From: Flavipsychrobacter sp.
GTDB taxonomy: Bacteria > Bacteroidota > Bacteroidia > Chitinophagales > Chitinophagaceae
Direction of reading: 5' to 3'
Assembly (NCBI GenBank): GCA_024508935.1
Contig: JANINW010000037.1
Span: forward strand, 62,001-126,000
Length of the DNA: 64,000 bases
Shown: piece by piece, positions 54,245 to 62,752 of the stretch
Position numbering within the stretch: the first letter of the stretch is position 1
Layout of the letters: the number at the start of each line of letters is the position of its first letter
Notes under the pieces: model-generated
Databases searched by the model: none
What the model was told of the DNA's origin: nothing
Seen by the model: only the letters and a program-made list of their open reading frames with translations
Program-made: the position numbers and the translations under genes

Positions 54245-55612
54245 CTACGCCAGTTTATCTTTACGGTTGTCTATAAATTTTACCTGCTTACGGCTATTGG
54301 CGGGGAATTGCATTTGCTGCATTTCGCTGCCTGAATGAAAATGCAGGAGTGGCGCTACTCTTAATTTCGATTGCAGCAGGGGCCTGAGCTTGGTTTCACA
54401 TTCATCGACAGATAATGGAGTATTGATATGCAGGCGTAGTTCATCCGTCTCCAGCTCATTGCTGAATACCTCTATCACATACTCCTTAATGAATGGAATA
54501 TTATTCAGGATGTCGAAAATAGCTGGCGGGTAAATAGTAGTGCCTTTGTATTTTATCATTTGCTGTTTGCGGCCCAGCACCGGGCTCAGCCTGCGCGACC
54601 ACCGGCCGCAGCTGCATTGGGTATCGTAATAAGTGCATATATCGCCGGTACGGTAGCGCAGCAATGGCATGCCATCTACACCCAGGGTAGTAATGGTCAC
54701 CTCGCCGTATTGTCCAGCCTTCAGTTGGTTGCCATGCTCGTCCAGTATTTCCAGTATAATAAGGTCGGGCTGATGGTGGCCACCCATACCTGCACCACAT
54801 TCTGTGAACGCTGTCTGCATTTCGGTAGATGCGTAGGTACTGTATAGCTTTATAGGCCAGTCCTTATGTATTTTTTCTCCCAGTGCATTCAATTCAAAAT
54901 CGGCTGTGCGCAGGCTTTCGCCAATGCACACTGCTTTTTTTACCGGGGTATGCTTCAGGTCTACCTGGTGCTCTTTTGCCCAGTCTATCAGTGCCAGCAT
55001 AAAAGAAGGCACAGCCACAATGCTGTTAGACTGCAGGCGCATGATCGTATCCCATTGCATAGGCGGCAGTCCCGGCCCGGTGCGCACCAGCGATGCGCCC
55101 AATTTCCGTATGCCCTGGTAATAGGCTATGCCGGCCATAAACTGGCGGTCCAGCGTCAGCATCAGCTGGTAGGTGTCTTCCGGCTTGCCATCGGCACAAT
55201 GGAAAGATTGAGACTCGTTGTAAGCCAGCCGTTGCAGGTCGTTTTCGGTAAGGGCTATTGTTACGGGTTTGCCCATTGTGCCAGAGGTGGCTGTATATTC
55301 TTTTACGTCCCTGCTTTCCACGCAAAGAAATTCCCAGTTATGCTGCTGCATATCCTCCTTGCTGGTAGTAGGCAGCATGCGCATATCTGCAATGGTTTTA
55401 ATATTGTTGATATTGATATGATGTGTATGCAGCAGTTTTTTATAAAAGGGGGAATGCGACTGTACATATTTCAGCATTTCATGGAGTGCCTTGGATTGCC
55501 ATTCATCCTGTATATGTATAGGCTCAAAAGCCAGTTGGGGAGCGTAATTCAAAACCGTAAAATTTGTCGAAAAATACAAAATAATAATGCCTCCGACTGC
55601 TAAATGAGCCAC
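54245..55612 (-). CDS. Phenylacetate-CoA ligase-like (PaaK/CapK family) adenylating enzyme
   Basis: This protein of up to 455 residues is of the PaaK/CapK type. It has YTATSGTMGKPVTIALT (the ATP-binding segment), YSTYASTEMQTAFTECG, LRYRTGDICTYYD, CSCGRWSRRLSPVLGRKQQM and a C-terminal ferredoxin-like half. The YRTGD motif and the Gly-rich loop support adenylation of an aryl or acyl acid, with CoA or another acceptor. The start is uncertain: GTG at 55612 gives an odd hydrophobic N-terminus, and TTG at 55552 (before NYAPQLAFEP) fits the family better. No phenylacetate-degradation genes are nearby, so the substrate is unknown. Confidence 0.78.
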   Translation of the reverse strand: MAHLAVGGIIILYFSTNFTVLNYAPQLAFEPIHIQDEWQSKALHEMLKYVQSHSPFYKKLLHTHHININNIKTIADMRMLPTTSKEDMQQHNWEFLCVESRDVKEYTATSGTMGKPVTIALTENDLQRLAYNESQSFHCADGKPEDTYQLMLTLDRQFMAGIAYYQGIRKLGASLVRTGPGLPPMQWDTIMRLQSNSIVAVPSFMLALIDWAKEHQVDLKHTPVKKAVCIGESLRTADFELNALGEKIHKDWPIKLYSTYASTEMQTAFTECGAGMGGHHQPDLIILEILDEHGNQLKAGQYGEVTITTLGVDGMPLLRYRTGDICTYYDTQCSCGRWSRRLSPVLGRKQQMIKYKGTTIYPPAIFDILNNIPFIKEYVIEVFSNELETDELRLHINTPLSVDECETKLRPLLQSKLRVAPLLHFHSGSEMQQMQFPANSRKQVKFIDNRKDKLA

Positions 55613-55713
55613 AGAATTATGTGTTTGTATGCTGAGATTGGCTATGGGTAAGGCTTTATAGATATATTGACAATTTTTATTTTTCCGTTTTTTAATTTTT
55701 CATTTTGGCGCAC

Positions 55714-55721
55714 TATCTTTG
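55714..55721 (+). promoter_or_regulatory. -7 box immediately ahead of guaB
   Basis: TATCTTTG matches TAnnTTTG and ends only 3 bases before the guaB ATG at 55725. If it is used, the transcript would begin at or near the start codon (leaderless). No TTTG at -33 is visible. Confidence 0.5.
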
Positions 55722-55724
55722 CAC

Positions 55725-57194
55725 ATGGCTGCAAAATCTAAGTTTTATGGTGAAGGCCTCACATTTGATGATGTGCTCCTTTCGCCTGCTTACTCCGAAG
55801 TACTGCCCAGGGAAGTAAGTACCGTAACTCAACTGACAAAAGACATTAAACTGAACATCCCTATGGTTTCCGCTGCAATGGACACCGTAACGGAGGCTCC
55901 TTTGGCTATGGCACTGGCCCGCGAAGGTGGTATTGGTATGCTGCATAAGAATATGAGCATAGAACGCCAGGCCGAACAGGTACGTAAGGTAAAGCGTAGT
56001 GAAAGCGGTTTGATCGTAGACCCGATAACACTGTCTCCTGACGCTACTGTAGCTGACGCGCAAAAGCTGATGAGGGATAATAAAATTGGAGGTATACCTA
56101 TAGTAGATGCTGCTCATAAGCTGGTAGGTATCCTTACCAACCGCGATCTGCGCTTCGAGAAGAATGCCAAAAAGAAAATAAAGGATGTGATGACGCATGA
56201 GAAACTGGTGACTGCCGCTGTAGGCACCAGCATGCAAAAAGCAGAAGGCATCCTTGAGCAATACAAAATTGAAAAGCTGCCTATCGTTGACAAGAAAGGT
56301 AAGCTGATAGGTTTGATCACCTTCCGCGATATACTGCAGCTGAAAAGCTATCCTAATAGCAATAAAGATGCTATGGGGCGCCTGCTGGTAGGTGCTGCTG
56401 TAGGTATTACCGGCGACACACTGCAACGCGTGGAAGCGTTACTTGCTGCAGGAGTTGACGTTATTACACTGGATAGTGCACACGGCCACTCGAAAGGTGT
56501 TATAGATATGGTGAAGCTGGTGAAACGTACCTTCAAAACCTTGCCTGTAATAGCGGGCAATATAGCTACTAAAGAAGGTGCGCTGGCATTGGCCAATGCA
56601 GGGGCAGATGCCGTAAAGGTGGGCGTAGGGCCGGGCTCTATCTGTACTACCCGCGTGGTAACAGGCGCCGGTGCACCACAGCTTACGGCGGTAATGGAAG
56701 CAGCCAATGCATTGAAGAAAAAGGGTATCCCTGTTATTGCCGACGGTGGTATACGCTATACCGGAGATATGGTAAAAGCTATAGCTGCAGGTGCTTCCTG
56801 CATTATGGCGGGTTCTATATTCGCAGGTACAGAAGAAAGCCCGGGTGAAACGATCATATACGAAGGACGTAAATTCAAATCTTACCGTGGTATGGGCTCG
56901 GTAGAAGCCATGCAGGAAGGTTCTAAAGACCGCTATTTCCAGGATATGGAAGCAGATGTGAAGAAGCTGGTGCCGGAAGGCATCGTAGGCCGTGTACCTT
57001 ACAAAGGTGCACTGAGCGAAGTGGTACAACAGTTTGTTGGCGGCCTCCGTGCAGGTATGGGCTACTGTGGTGCCAAAACAGTTAAGATACTGCAAGACGA
57101 AGCACAGTTCATCCGCATTACATCGGCAAGTATGGCAGAAAGCCATCCGCATGATATTGTTATTACCAAAGAAGCGCCTAACTATTCGCGCTAA
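55725..57194 (+). CDS. guaB: IMP dehydrogenase
   Basis: This 489-residue TIM-barrel enzyme oxidises IMP to XMP with NAD+, the committed step to guanine nucleotides. It has [20 protein letters not shown] at the N-terminus and a tandem CBS pair (about 95-205). The catalytic loop is [13 protein letters not shown] with C307, and [17 protein letters not shown] and the [10 protein letters not shown] flap follow. The ATG at 55725 begins the family N-terminus ([10 protein letters not shown]). It is a single gene with its own promoter box and a strong terminator. Confidence 0.97.
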   Translation: MAAKSKFYGEGLTFDDVLLSPAYSEVLPREVSTVTQLTKDIKLNIPMVSAAMDTVTEAPLAMALAREGGIGMLHKNMSIERQAEQVRKVKRSESGLIVDPITLSPDATVADAQKLMRDNKIGGIPIVDAAHKLVGILTNRDLRFEKNAKKKIKDVMTHEKLVTAAVGTSMQKAEGILEQYKIEKLPIVDKKGKLIGLITFRDILQLKSYPNSNKDAMGRLLVGAAVGITGDTLQRVEALLAAGVDVITLDSAHGHSKGVIDMVKLVKRTFKTLPVIAGNIATKEGALALANAGADAVKVGVGPGSICTTRVVTGAGAPQLTAVMEAANALKKKGIPVIADGGIRYTGDMVKAIAAGASCIMAGSIFAGTEESPGETIIYEGRKFKSYRGMGSVEAMQEGSKDRYFQDMEADVKKLVPEGIVGRVPYKGALSEVVQQFVGGLRAGMGYCGAKTVKILQDEAQFIRITSASMAESHPHDIVITKEAPNYSR

Positions 57195-57212
57195 GCAGGT
57201 AATGGAATAAAT

Positions 57213-57241
57213 AAAAAGGGCACGCATTGCGTGCCCTTTTT
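57213..57241. terminator. Bidirectional terminator after guaB
   Basis: A 13-bp stem (AAAAAGGGCACGC against GCGTGCCCTTTTT) with an ATT loop lies between guaB and the convergent hydrolase gene. Confidence 0.9.
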
Positions 57242-57259
57242 ATTTTATATGGTTAATGG

Positions 57260-58456
57260 CTAGTCTTCTGTGTCGAAGTGTGCAGAGATCGGTTTGTTTC
57301 TTGCAAGGCCATATACAATAGGAGCCTGGCGGTAAATATTGTTGTTATACTTATTGCCGAGGATGATGATAGTGAAATTGTCTTTGATAAAACGGTAGAA
57401 GACTGTGTTATTGCCATGCCACCAGCCGTTGTGGTAAATGATCTTGTCGCCGTTGGGAAAACAAAGCATGCGCCAGCCCAGGCCATAATTCTTCACGCCC
57501 GGTTTTTCAAAAGAGCAAGGGCCATACGCCATTTCAAGTGTTTCATTGCTCAGCAATACATTCTGGTAAAATGACTGGTCCCATTTGTACATATCCTGCA
57601 CCGTACTGTACACGCCTTTATCTCCATATACACCATCGGCAAACATATCGGGCTCGCGCCTCCAGTTATACTTATAGCTGATAGTAGATTTATAAGCAGG
57701 CGGGCCTTTTACGGGGTCATACAAGTAAGTGTTCTTCATGCCCAGCGGTGTGAAAACATATTTCTGCATGAAATCTTTAAAGTTCATTTCTGTTACTTCT
57801 TCTATAATACTGGCAAGTATTGCATAGTTGCTGTTGCTGTATTTGAAATGGGTATTGGCTTTAAATTCCAGAGCAGGCTTGTAGCGCGCAAACATTTCCA
57901 GCACATCATGATTGGTAATGGGTGTACGTGTGTCTTTGCGGTAGCGCGGTATCCATTTTGTATAGTCGGGCAGGCCGGCACGGTGGCACAGTAGCATTTT
58001 TACGGTAACCTGCGGATAAGGGAACTGTTTCAGGTAAGTACTTACCTTCTCATCAATATTCAGGTATTTGTGCTGATGCAGGTACAAGATGGCAGCACCG
58101 GTAAATGTTTTGGAAACAGAGGCCAGCTGCGATGCTGTTTGCGGAGAAAGCGGCACGCCCATTTCACGATTGGCTACACCATAGTAGCGTTCATAAATGA
58201 TCTTGCCTTTGTAGCCTACCAATACACTGCCGTTAAAACCAGCCCTTCTTTGGATGGCATAAAAAGAATCGAGTTTATGTATAGCCTCACGCACCTGGGG
58301 CTTTGTGCTATCCTCATAAACTATAGCCGGTGGTACCAGCTTTTTAGGCTCGTCGCTATTAGTCCGGGCTACCGATTGGGCACCCAGGAAACACGATGCT
58401 GATGTTATAAATATGAGTATAGTAGTGTTGATAAAAACAAATAGAATTCTCCGCAT
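57260..58456 (-). CDS. Secreted beta-lactamase-fold serine hydrolase
   Basis: This protein of about 398 residues has an N-terminal hydrophobic signal (about 1-27). The penicillin-binding/class C fold is shown by S113-V-S-K116 (ASVSKTFTG), YSN in HFKYSNSNYA, and HNGWWHGNN in place of KTG. The intervening CHRAGLPDYTKW matches D-aminopeptidase and esterase members. I chose the ATG at 58456; a TTG 15 bases upstream is possible. It lies downstream of acpH on the same strand, with its own TATTTTTG box in the gap. It is not closely similar to the hydrolase at 52209. Confidence 0.87.
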   Translation of the reverse strand: MRRILFVFINTTILIFITSASCFLGAQSVARTNSDEPKKLVPPAIVYEDSTKPQVREAIHKLDSFYAIQRRAGFNGSVLVGYKGKIIYERYYGVANREMGVPLSPQTASQLASVSKTFTGAAILYLHQHKYLNIDEKVSTYLKQFPYPQVTVKMLLCHRAGLPDYTKWIPRYRKDTRTPITNHDVLEMFARYKPALEFKANTHFKYSNSNYAILASIIEEVTEMNFKDFMQKYVFTPLGMKNTYLYDPVKGPPAYKSTISYKYNWRREPDMFADGVYGDKGVYSTVQDMYKWDQSFYQNVLLSNETLEMAYGPCSFEKPGVKNYGLGWRMLCFPNGDKIIYHNGWWHGNNTVFYRFIKDNFTIIILGNKYNNNIYRQAPIVYGLARNKPISAHFDTED

Positions 58457-58476
58457 GGTCGTATCTGGCAAAGGAA

Positions 58477-58484
58477 CAAAAATA
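58477..58484 (-). promoter_or_regulatory. -7 box ahead of the second serine hydrolase gene
   Basis: On the minus strand TATTTTTG fits TAnnTTTG, 20 bases before the ATG at 58456. No -33 element seen. Confidence 0.4.
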
Positions 58485-58502
58485 ACCCTGAAATCGGCGA
58501 AG

Positions 58503-59090
58503 CTATTTACTTAACTCAATTTTAACAAATGTAATTACGTCATCTATGAGCTCGTAATAACACTGATTCAGTGCGTAGTAATTAGTTACAAATAAGTTAT
58601 ACGCTTCATCCGGCGGTGGCATATGTTTTGCCCTTCTTGCCAGTCCTTTCAATGAACGCTCAATGCCTATCATCGTGCGGTAGCCGTACAGCCAGTTATG
58701 TTCCTTCATGTGCGGGAAATAAGCGGCAAATGCTTCGGGCAGCAGGTGTTCGTTGTCTGTTATTGTTCGATAAGTATCCTGTGTAAAATGGTGAAGTTCT
58801 TTTTCAGAACTGAATATTTTAGGATCGTTGGCCAGGAAATGGTCGTACACTACATCTATTATAGCGCTGGAATACAGGCCATAAGCTTCGCGGAACCAAA
58901 CTTTTGCCCTTGCTGTTGCCGGGTGTGTGTCTGTAAAGCCGTCAATACTGCGGTGCAGCATCACGCCTTTTTGCATGTCTGAAGGTAAAGTAGCCAATGA
59001 AAGTTTACCCTTGAAATGGTCCCCGGCAATATTGCCTAAAAGCACTTGGGGATTGTTGTATGACAGATAAGCATGGCCCAGGTAGTTCAT
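58503..59090 (-). CDS. acpH: Acyl carrier protein phosphodiesterase
   Basis: This 195-residue protein matches AcpH, the HD-like hydrolase that removes the 4'-phosphopantetheine arm from acyl carrier protein. It has MNYLGHAYLSYNNPQVLLGNIAGD at the N-terminus (read in parts) and GVMLHRSIDGFTDTHP with metal ligands His and Asp. A second metal region is AIIDVVYDHFLANDP, with EHNWLYGYRTM further on. It is likely cytoplasmic and metal-dependent. It is divergent from the DsbA-like gene, with about 90 bases between starts. Confidence 0.9.
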   Translation of the reverse strand: MNYLGHAYLSYNNPQVLLGNIAGDHFKGKLSLATLPSDMQKGVMLHRSIDGFTDTHPATARAKVWFREAYGLYSSAIIDVVYDHFLANDPKIFSSEKELHHFTQDTYRTITDNEHLLPEAFAAYFPHMKEHNWLYGYRTMIGIERSLKGLARRAKHMPPPDEAYNLFVTNYYALNQCYYELIDDVITFVKIELSK

Positions 59091-59153
59091 ATTGCGAAGC
59101 TACTACAAAGAAGATAACTATAGGCCTATAAACGCCGGTGGTATAAGTCTGTG

Positions 59154-59161
59154 TAATTTTG
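59154..59161 (+). promoter_or_regulatory. -7 box ahead of the DsbA/FrnE-like gene
   Basis: TAATTTTG fits TAnnTTTG, 18 bases before the ATG at 59180; an AGGAG lies between (59174-59178). Confidence 0.45.
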
Positions 59162-59179
59162 TATTCAATAAACAGGAGT

Positions 59180-59902
59180 ATGCAAACACAGAAGATGAAA
59201 GTAGAAATATGGTCGGATGTAATGTGCCCGTTTTGCTATATCGGCAAACGCAGGCTGGAACAGGCATTATCCGAATTTGAGCATCCGGGTGATGTAGAAG
59301 TGGAATGGAAAAGTTTCCAGCTGAATCCCGACCAGGTGACAGCCCCCTCGATAAGTGTGAACAAGATGCTGGCTGAGAAAAAAGGGTGGACCGAAGAATA
59401 TGCACGCCAGGCAAATGATTACGTGACCAATATGGCTAAAGAGGCCGGGCTTGAATATAATATGGACAAAGCGATCGTAGCCAATTCATTTGATGCGCAC
59501 CGCTTTGCACATTATGCAAAGGCAAATGGTAAAGGTGATGCTGCTGAAGAAGCATTGTTCAAAGCTTATTTTACCGATGGCAAGAATACGGCAGATCATG
59601 AGGTGCTGGCCAGCCTTGGAGAAAGTATAGGACTAAGTGCTGCAGAAATAAAAGAAATGCTTGCGGGTGAGCAATACTCAGATGATGTGCAGCAGGATAT
59701 TGCCGAAGCACAAATGATAGGCGTAACTGGTGTGCCGTTTTTTGTATTGGATAGAAAATATGCAGTATCCGGCGCGCAGCCTGTAGAAACATTTTTGGGA
59801 GCGTTGAATAAATCCTGGGGCGAATGGCAGCAGGCGAATCAGCCGGCTAAGCTCACCGTAACAGAAGGTGCAGTTTGCAGGCCTGATGGTACATGCGATT
59901 AA
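59180..59902 (+). CDS. DsbA-family (FrnE-like) thioredoxin-fold oxidoreductase
   Basis: This 240-residue protein has the FrnE/2-hydroxychromene isomerase-like thioredoxin fold: WSDVMCPFCYIGKRRLEQAL with C16 and C19 (CPFC), then NSFDAHRFAHYA and GVTGVPFFVLDRKYAVSGAQ with the cis-Pro. It has no signal peptide, so it acts in the cytoplasm. A role in redox homeostasis or disulfide isomerisation is usual for the family. The start at 59180 follows an AGGAG, although the spacing is tight; an ATG at 59195 is an alternative. Confidence 0.88.
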   Translation: MQTQKMKVEIWSDVMCPFCYIGKRRLEQALSEFEHPGDVEVEWKSFQLNPDQVTAPSISVNKMLAEKKGWTEEYARQANDYVTNMAKEAGLEYNMDKAIVANSFDAHRFAHYAKANGKGDAAEEALFKAYFTDGKNTADHEVLASLGESIGLSAAEIKEMLAGEQYSDDVQQDIAEAQMIGVTGVPFFVLDRKYAVSGAQPVETFLGALNKSWGEWQQANQPAKLTVTEGAVCRPDGTCD

Positions 59903-59920
59903 TAGAAAGTCATTCAAGGA

Positions 59921-59951
59921 AAATAGCAACCGTCCGGGTTGCTATTTTTTT
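59921..59951. terminator. Hairpin between the DsbA-like and FUSC genes
   Basis: An 11-bp stem (AAATAGCAACC against GGTTGCTATTT) is followed by a run of T on the plus strand; the right arm includes the FUSC stop codon. Confidence 0.85.
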
Positions 59952-62116
59952 GCCATTTCCGCAGCCAGTTTTTCCAGGTCTTTATGCATGGCTTTCAGTT
60001 CAATGATCATACGGTCTGTATACAGCATCTGATGTGTTGACAGCGTATGTGTTAATTGTATCTCTTCCCCGTTCGACAAGCTGATATTTGCATTAGGCGC
60101 TATGGATTGCGCCAGTTGCATATTCAGCTTAAACCAATACAGGCAGATATTAATGCGTTGCTGCTGGTTCTTACCAGCGCCAGCAGTTGTATGCTGTTTA
60201 TTCTCAGTTTCCAGGTTGATATTGTTCAGTTCGCGGGTAATGCGCACATTGTGTGTGATGAGGTGATAATAAATAGCATAAGGCTTTTTTCCAAAACCGG
60301 GTTCCTGCATATAGCGGTTGAATGAGTCGAATGCATTGCTGTTTACTGATTCAGCACTTCTCTTTAACCTGGTCCAGCTTACCGTGCCGGGTGTAGTAAA
60401 GAAGGTGTGCATAAAGTATTTGTAATTGTTGCAGATAGCATTGGCAAGGTAAGTAGGCAGCCATTTTTTATCCCAGGTGGGTAATAAAGCAAAGCCTGCA
60501 AATATGGCTATAGCGGCACCACCAACAGTAGAGAATGCACGCGTGTAGATGAGGCTTGGGTGTACCGGAGTTTCCATGTTGAACAGCACCACAAGGCTGA
60601 AGGTGATAAAAAAAGCTGCTACTGCATATTGCTTACGCAGGTAGTACACCATCAGTATAAAGCTGATAAAGAGCAGTATTTCATTCAGGTGCAGGCCGGG
60701 GTCTAATCTCAGTACAAGGCCCCCGGCTATACCGCCTGCAACGGTGCCCAGTACACGGTCCAGCGCTTTCTTTAGCGTGGCGCCGAAGTAAGGCTGCAGT
60801 ACAAGTATTACCGTAAATGGCAGCCAGTAACCATGGTCTATGGTGAACCACTTGTCTATAAAAAGTGCTGCTGCGGCCGCGATAGCAGTACGCAAGGCAT
60901 AGCGGGTAGTAAAGGTGTTGAAATTGAACAGTAACTGCAGGTTGCGCAGCCAGTGTTTGGGATGCAGGATAAAAACGGTTTTTATCAGTGAGTAGGATTG
61001 CAATACCGGCAGGTCATCGCCCATGCTTTGCAGCCCTGTAATGCTGCTTTCTATCATCCGCAATGAACGTTCTATAAGTTGCACAGTACGCCGTATATGT
61101 TCTATGCCCGGTGTATTGCTGTTGTCTTCTTCATATTCTTTTAGCAGCAGCATTAATTTATACATGCGGCTTATGCGCGATGACAGCAACAGCTCTTCTT
61201 CGGGCTTAAGTGTTACTACATATACCGCCATGCGCTCTGCTGTTTGCTGCAATGCTTTTAGCGCTGCATATATTTTCAGCCTCAACGGGTGGTCTGTATC
61301 CTTTATGTTCAGCCTTTCCAGTTCTTCGCTGATAGCAATGATATTTGCGGCCACTAAAGATGTGGCCTTACGTACCTGCGCCAGTTCATACTCGTGTGCA
61401 TCTTTCTTATTTACCTGGTGTGCCATGGCCTCGTACAGGTGAAAGGATGCATCCATAGCTGTCCGTACTTCTTTTTCTTTCAGGTATATGTCCCGCATAT
61501 TGCTGCGTACACCGTTGCCATCCCAGCCTTTGGCAATAGTACCTGTAAGCCCTGCAATAGAGCGCCAGATAAGTGCTACCGTACGGCGGTAGGGCTGCTG
61601 TGCAGGCATGAATACGGTGAAGGCAAGGCCCACCAGGGCATTCCAGACACCACCTGCCAACACTAATAATGTACGTTTCTCCAGCTCGGCAGCATTCTGT
61701 ACCGGGTATGCATTGCAAATGATAAACAATACATACACACAGGTGGCAAGACCTGCGCCACGGTCGCCCAGGTTTTTGAACAAACCCGAGAAGAAGCCTA
61801 CAAACAACATGCATACTACACTCAGCCAGATATTATTGCCGGTAATGCTGCCCAGCATAGAAAATATCACGCTCAATACAATACCTCCCGCCAGCACTCT
61901 CAGCCTTTGCCCGAAAGAGCCTTTTAGCTCCATCCAGCAGATACATTCTGCCGTAAGGGTTATCCATGTAGCGGCAGCCATGTTATTGGTCATGATACCC
62001 CATATGACCGGGAGGGTAGCGGCTATAGCCATGCGCATGCCCCAGCCAAGCATGGGTTCCAGGGCCTCTTGTTCAACCAGGTCGTTAAATCGCTTGTATG
62101 AAAATAAGGTAGCCAA
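59942..62116 (-). CDS. FUSC-family (YccS/YhfK-like) inner-membrane protein
   Basis: This protein of about 724 residues has two clusters of about six hydrophobic segments (about 25-175 and 395-545) separated by a large soluble helical domain. This is the duplicated layout of FUSC/YccS/AaeB-like proteins linked to aromatic-acid efflux. The second half contains the FUSC segment WFTIDHGYWLPFTVILVLQP, then YFGATLKKALDRVLGTVAGG. The start is uncertain: TTG at 62116 is used here, as the only ATGs lie inside the first helix. Substrate unknown. It is downstream of the TlpA-like gene by 20 bases. Confidence 0.82.
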   Translation of the reverse strand: MATLFSYKRFNDLVEQEALEPMLGWGMRMAIAATLPVIWGIMTNNMAAATWITLTAECICWMELKGSFGQRLRVLAGGIVLSVIFSMLGSITGNNIWLSVVCMLFVGFFSGLFKNLGDRGAGLATCVYVLFIICNAYPVQNAAELEKRTLLVLAGGVWNALVGLAFTVFMPAQQPYRRTVALIWRSIAGLTGTIAKGWDGNGVRSNMRDIYLKEKEVRTAMDASFHLYEAMAHQVNKKDAHEYELAQVRKATSLVAANIIAISEELERLNIKDTDHPLRLKIYAALKALQQTAERMAVYVVTLKPEEELLLSSRISRMYKLMLLLKEYEEDNSNTPGIEHIRRTVQLIERSLRMIESSITGLQSMGDDLPVLQSYSLIKTVFILHPKHWLRNLQLLFNFNTFTTRYALRTAIAAAAALFIDKWFTIDHGYWLPFTVILVLQPYFGATLKKALDRVLGTVAGGIAGGLVLRLDPGLHLNEILLFISFILMVYYLRKQYAVAAFFITFSLVVLFNMETPVHPSLIYTRAFSTVGGAAIAIFAGFALLPTWDKKWLPTYLANAICNNYKYFMHTFFTTPGTVSWTRLKRSAESVNSNAFDSFNRYMQEPGFGKKPYAIYYHLITHNVRITRELNNINLETENKQHTTAGAGKNQQQRINICLYWFKLNMQLAQSIAPNANISLSNGEEIQLTHTLSTHQMLYTDRMIIELKAMHKDLEKLAAEMAKK

Positions 62117-62136
62117 TAAGAGATAGTACTATAAAA

Positions 62137-62622
62137 TTATTCCAACGCCAGTTGTTTGTCAATAAGCGGCTGCAGGCGTTCTGCAGAGATCGTGCCCTCA
62201 TAAAAATTGCGGTATTCGTTACGCGCATTCATAATAAGCGTAGCGGGAATTGAGCCCTGCCACGATGGTTCTATTTTTGGAATAAAGGTATTTGCATTCG
62301 TTTCGTTCAGCCATACTACCTCGTGTTTAATTTCTTTTTTCTTTATAAACCAGGGTATGCGCTTCTCATATTCTTCTTTAAAATCAAGGCTGACCAGGAT
62401 TATTTTTACCGGTTTGCCTTCATAAGCCTTACGCAGTTTTTCAAATTCCGGTAGTTCTTTTACGCATGGGCCGCACCAGGTAGCCCAAAAGTTTACTATA
62501 TATAAAGTGTCTGTATTCTTTATCCGTTGCGCGAGCGTCTCCGCTTTATAGGCAGGTATGGTTTGGGCATTGCCATATATAGTAAATATGCAAACTGCAA
62601 AAAAGGTCATACATAGTCTCAT
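62137..62622 (-). CDS. TlpA-like thioredoxin-fold protein
   Basis: This 161-residue periplasmic or membrane-facing protein has a signal peptide (about 1-20, GNAQ) and the thioredoxin active site FWATWCGPCVKELP with C50 and C53. The family cis-Pro region is in SIPATLIM. It probably reduces disulfides outside the cytoplasm, or belongs to cytochrome c maturation or oxidative-stress repair. It precedes the FUSC gene on the same strand and is divergent from the carboxyltransferase gene. Confidence 0.9.
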   Translation of the reverse strand: MRLCMTFFAVCIFTIYGNAQTIPAYKAETLAQRIKNTDTLYIVNFWATWCGPCVKELPEFEKLRKAYEGKPVKIILVSLDFKEEYEKRIPWFIKKKEIKHEVVWLNETNANTFIPKIEPSWQGSIPATLIMNARNEYRNFYEGTISAERLQPLIDKQLALE

Positions 62623-62752
62623 GCCGCTAAGTTTTTGGTAAAGTTATCATAAGCCTGCGGACACACAAGTGATACTTATATAAAAGGATGTTATAAATAC
62701 TACATTGTTTGCAGCAATTGCATTAGGTTTGTTGCCTGATTTCTAAATAAAT

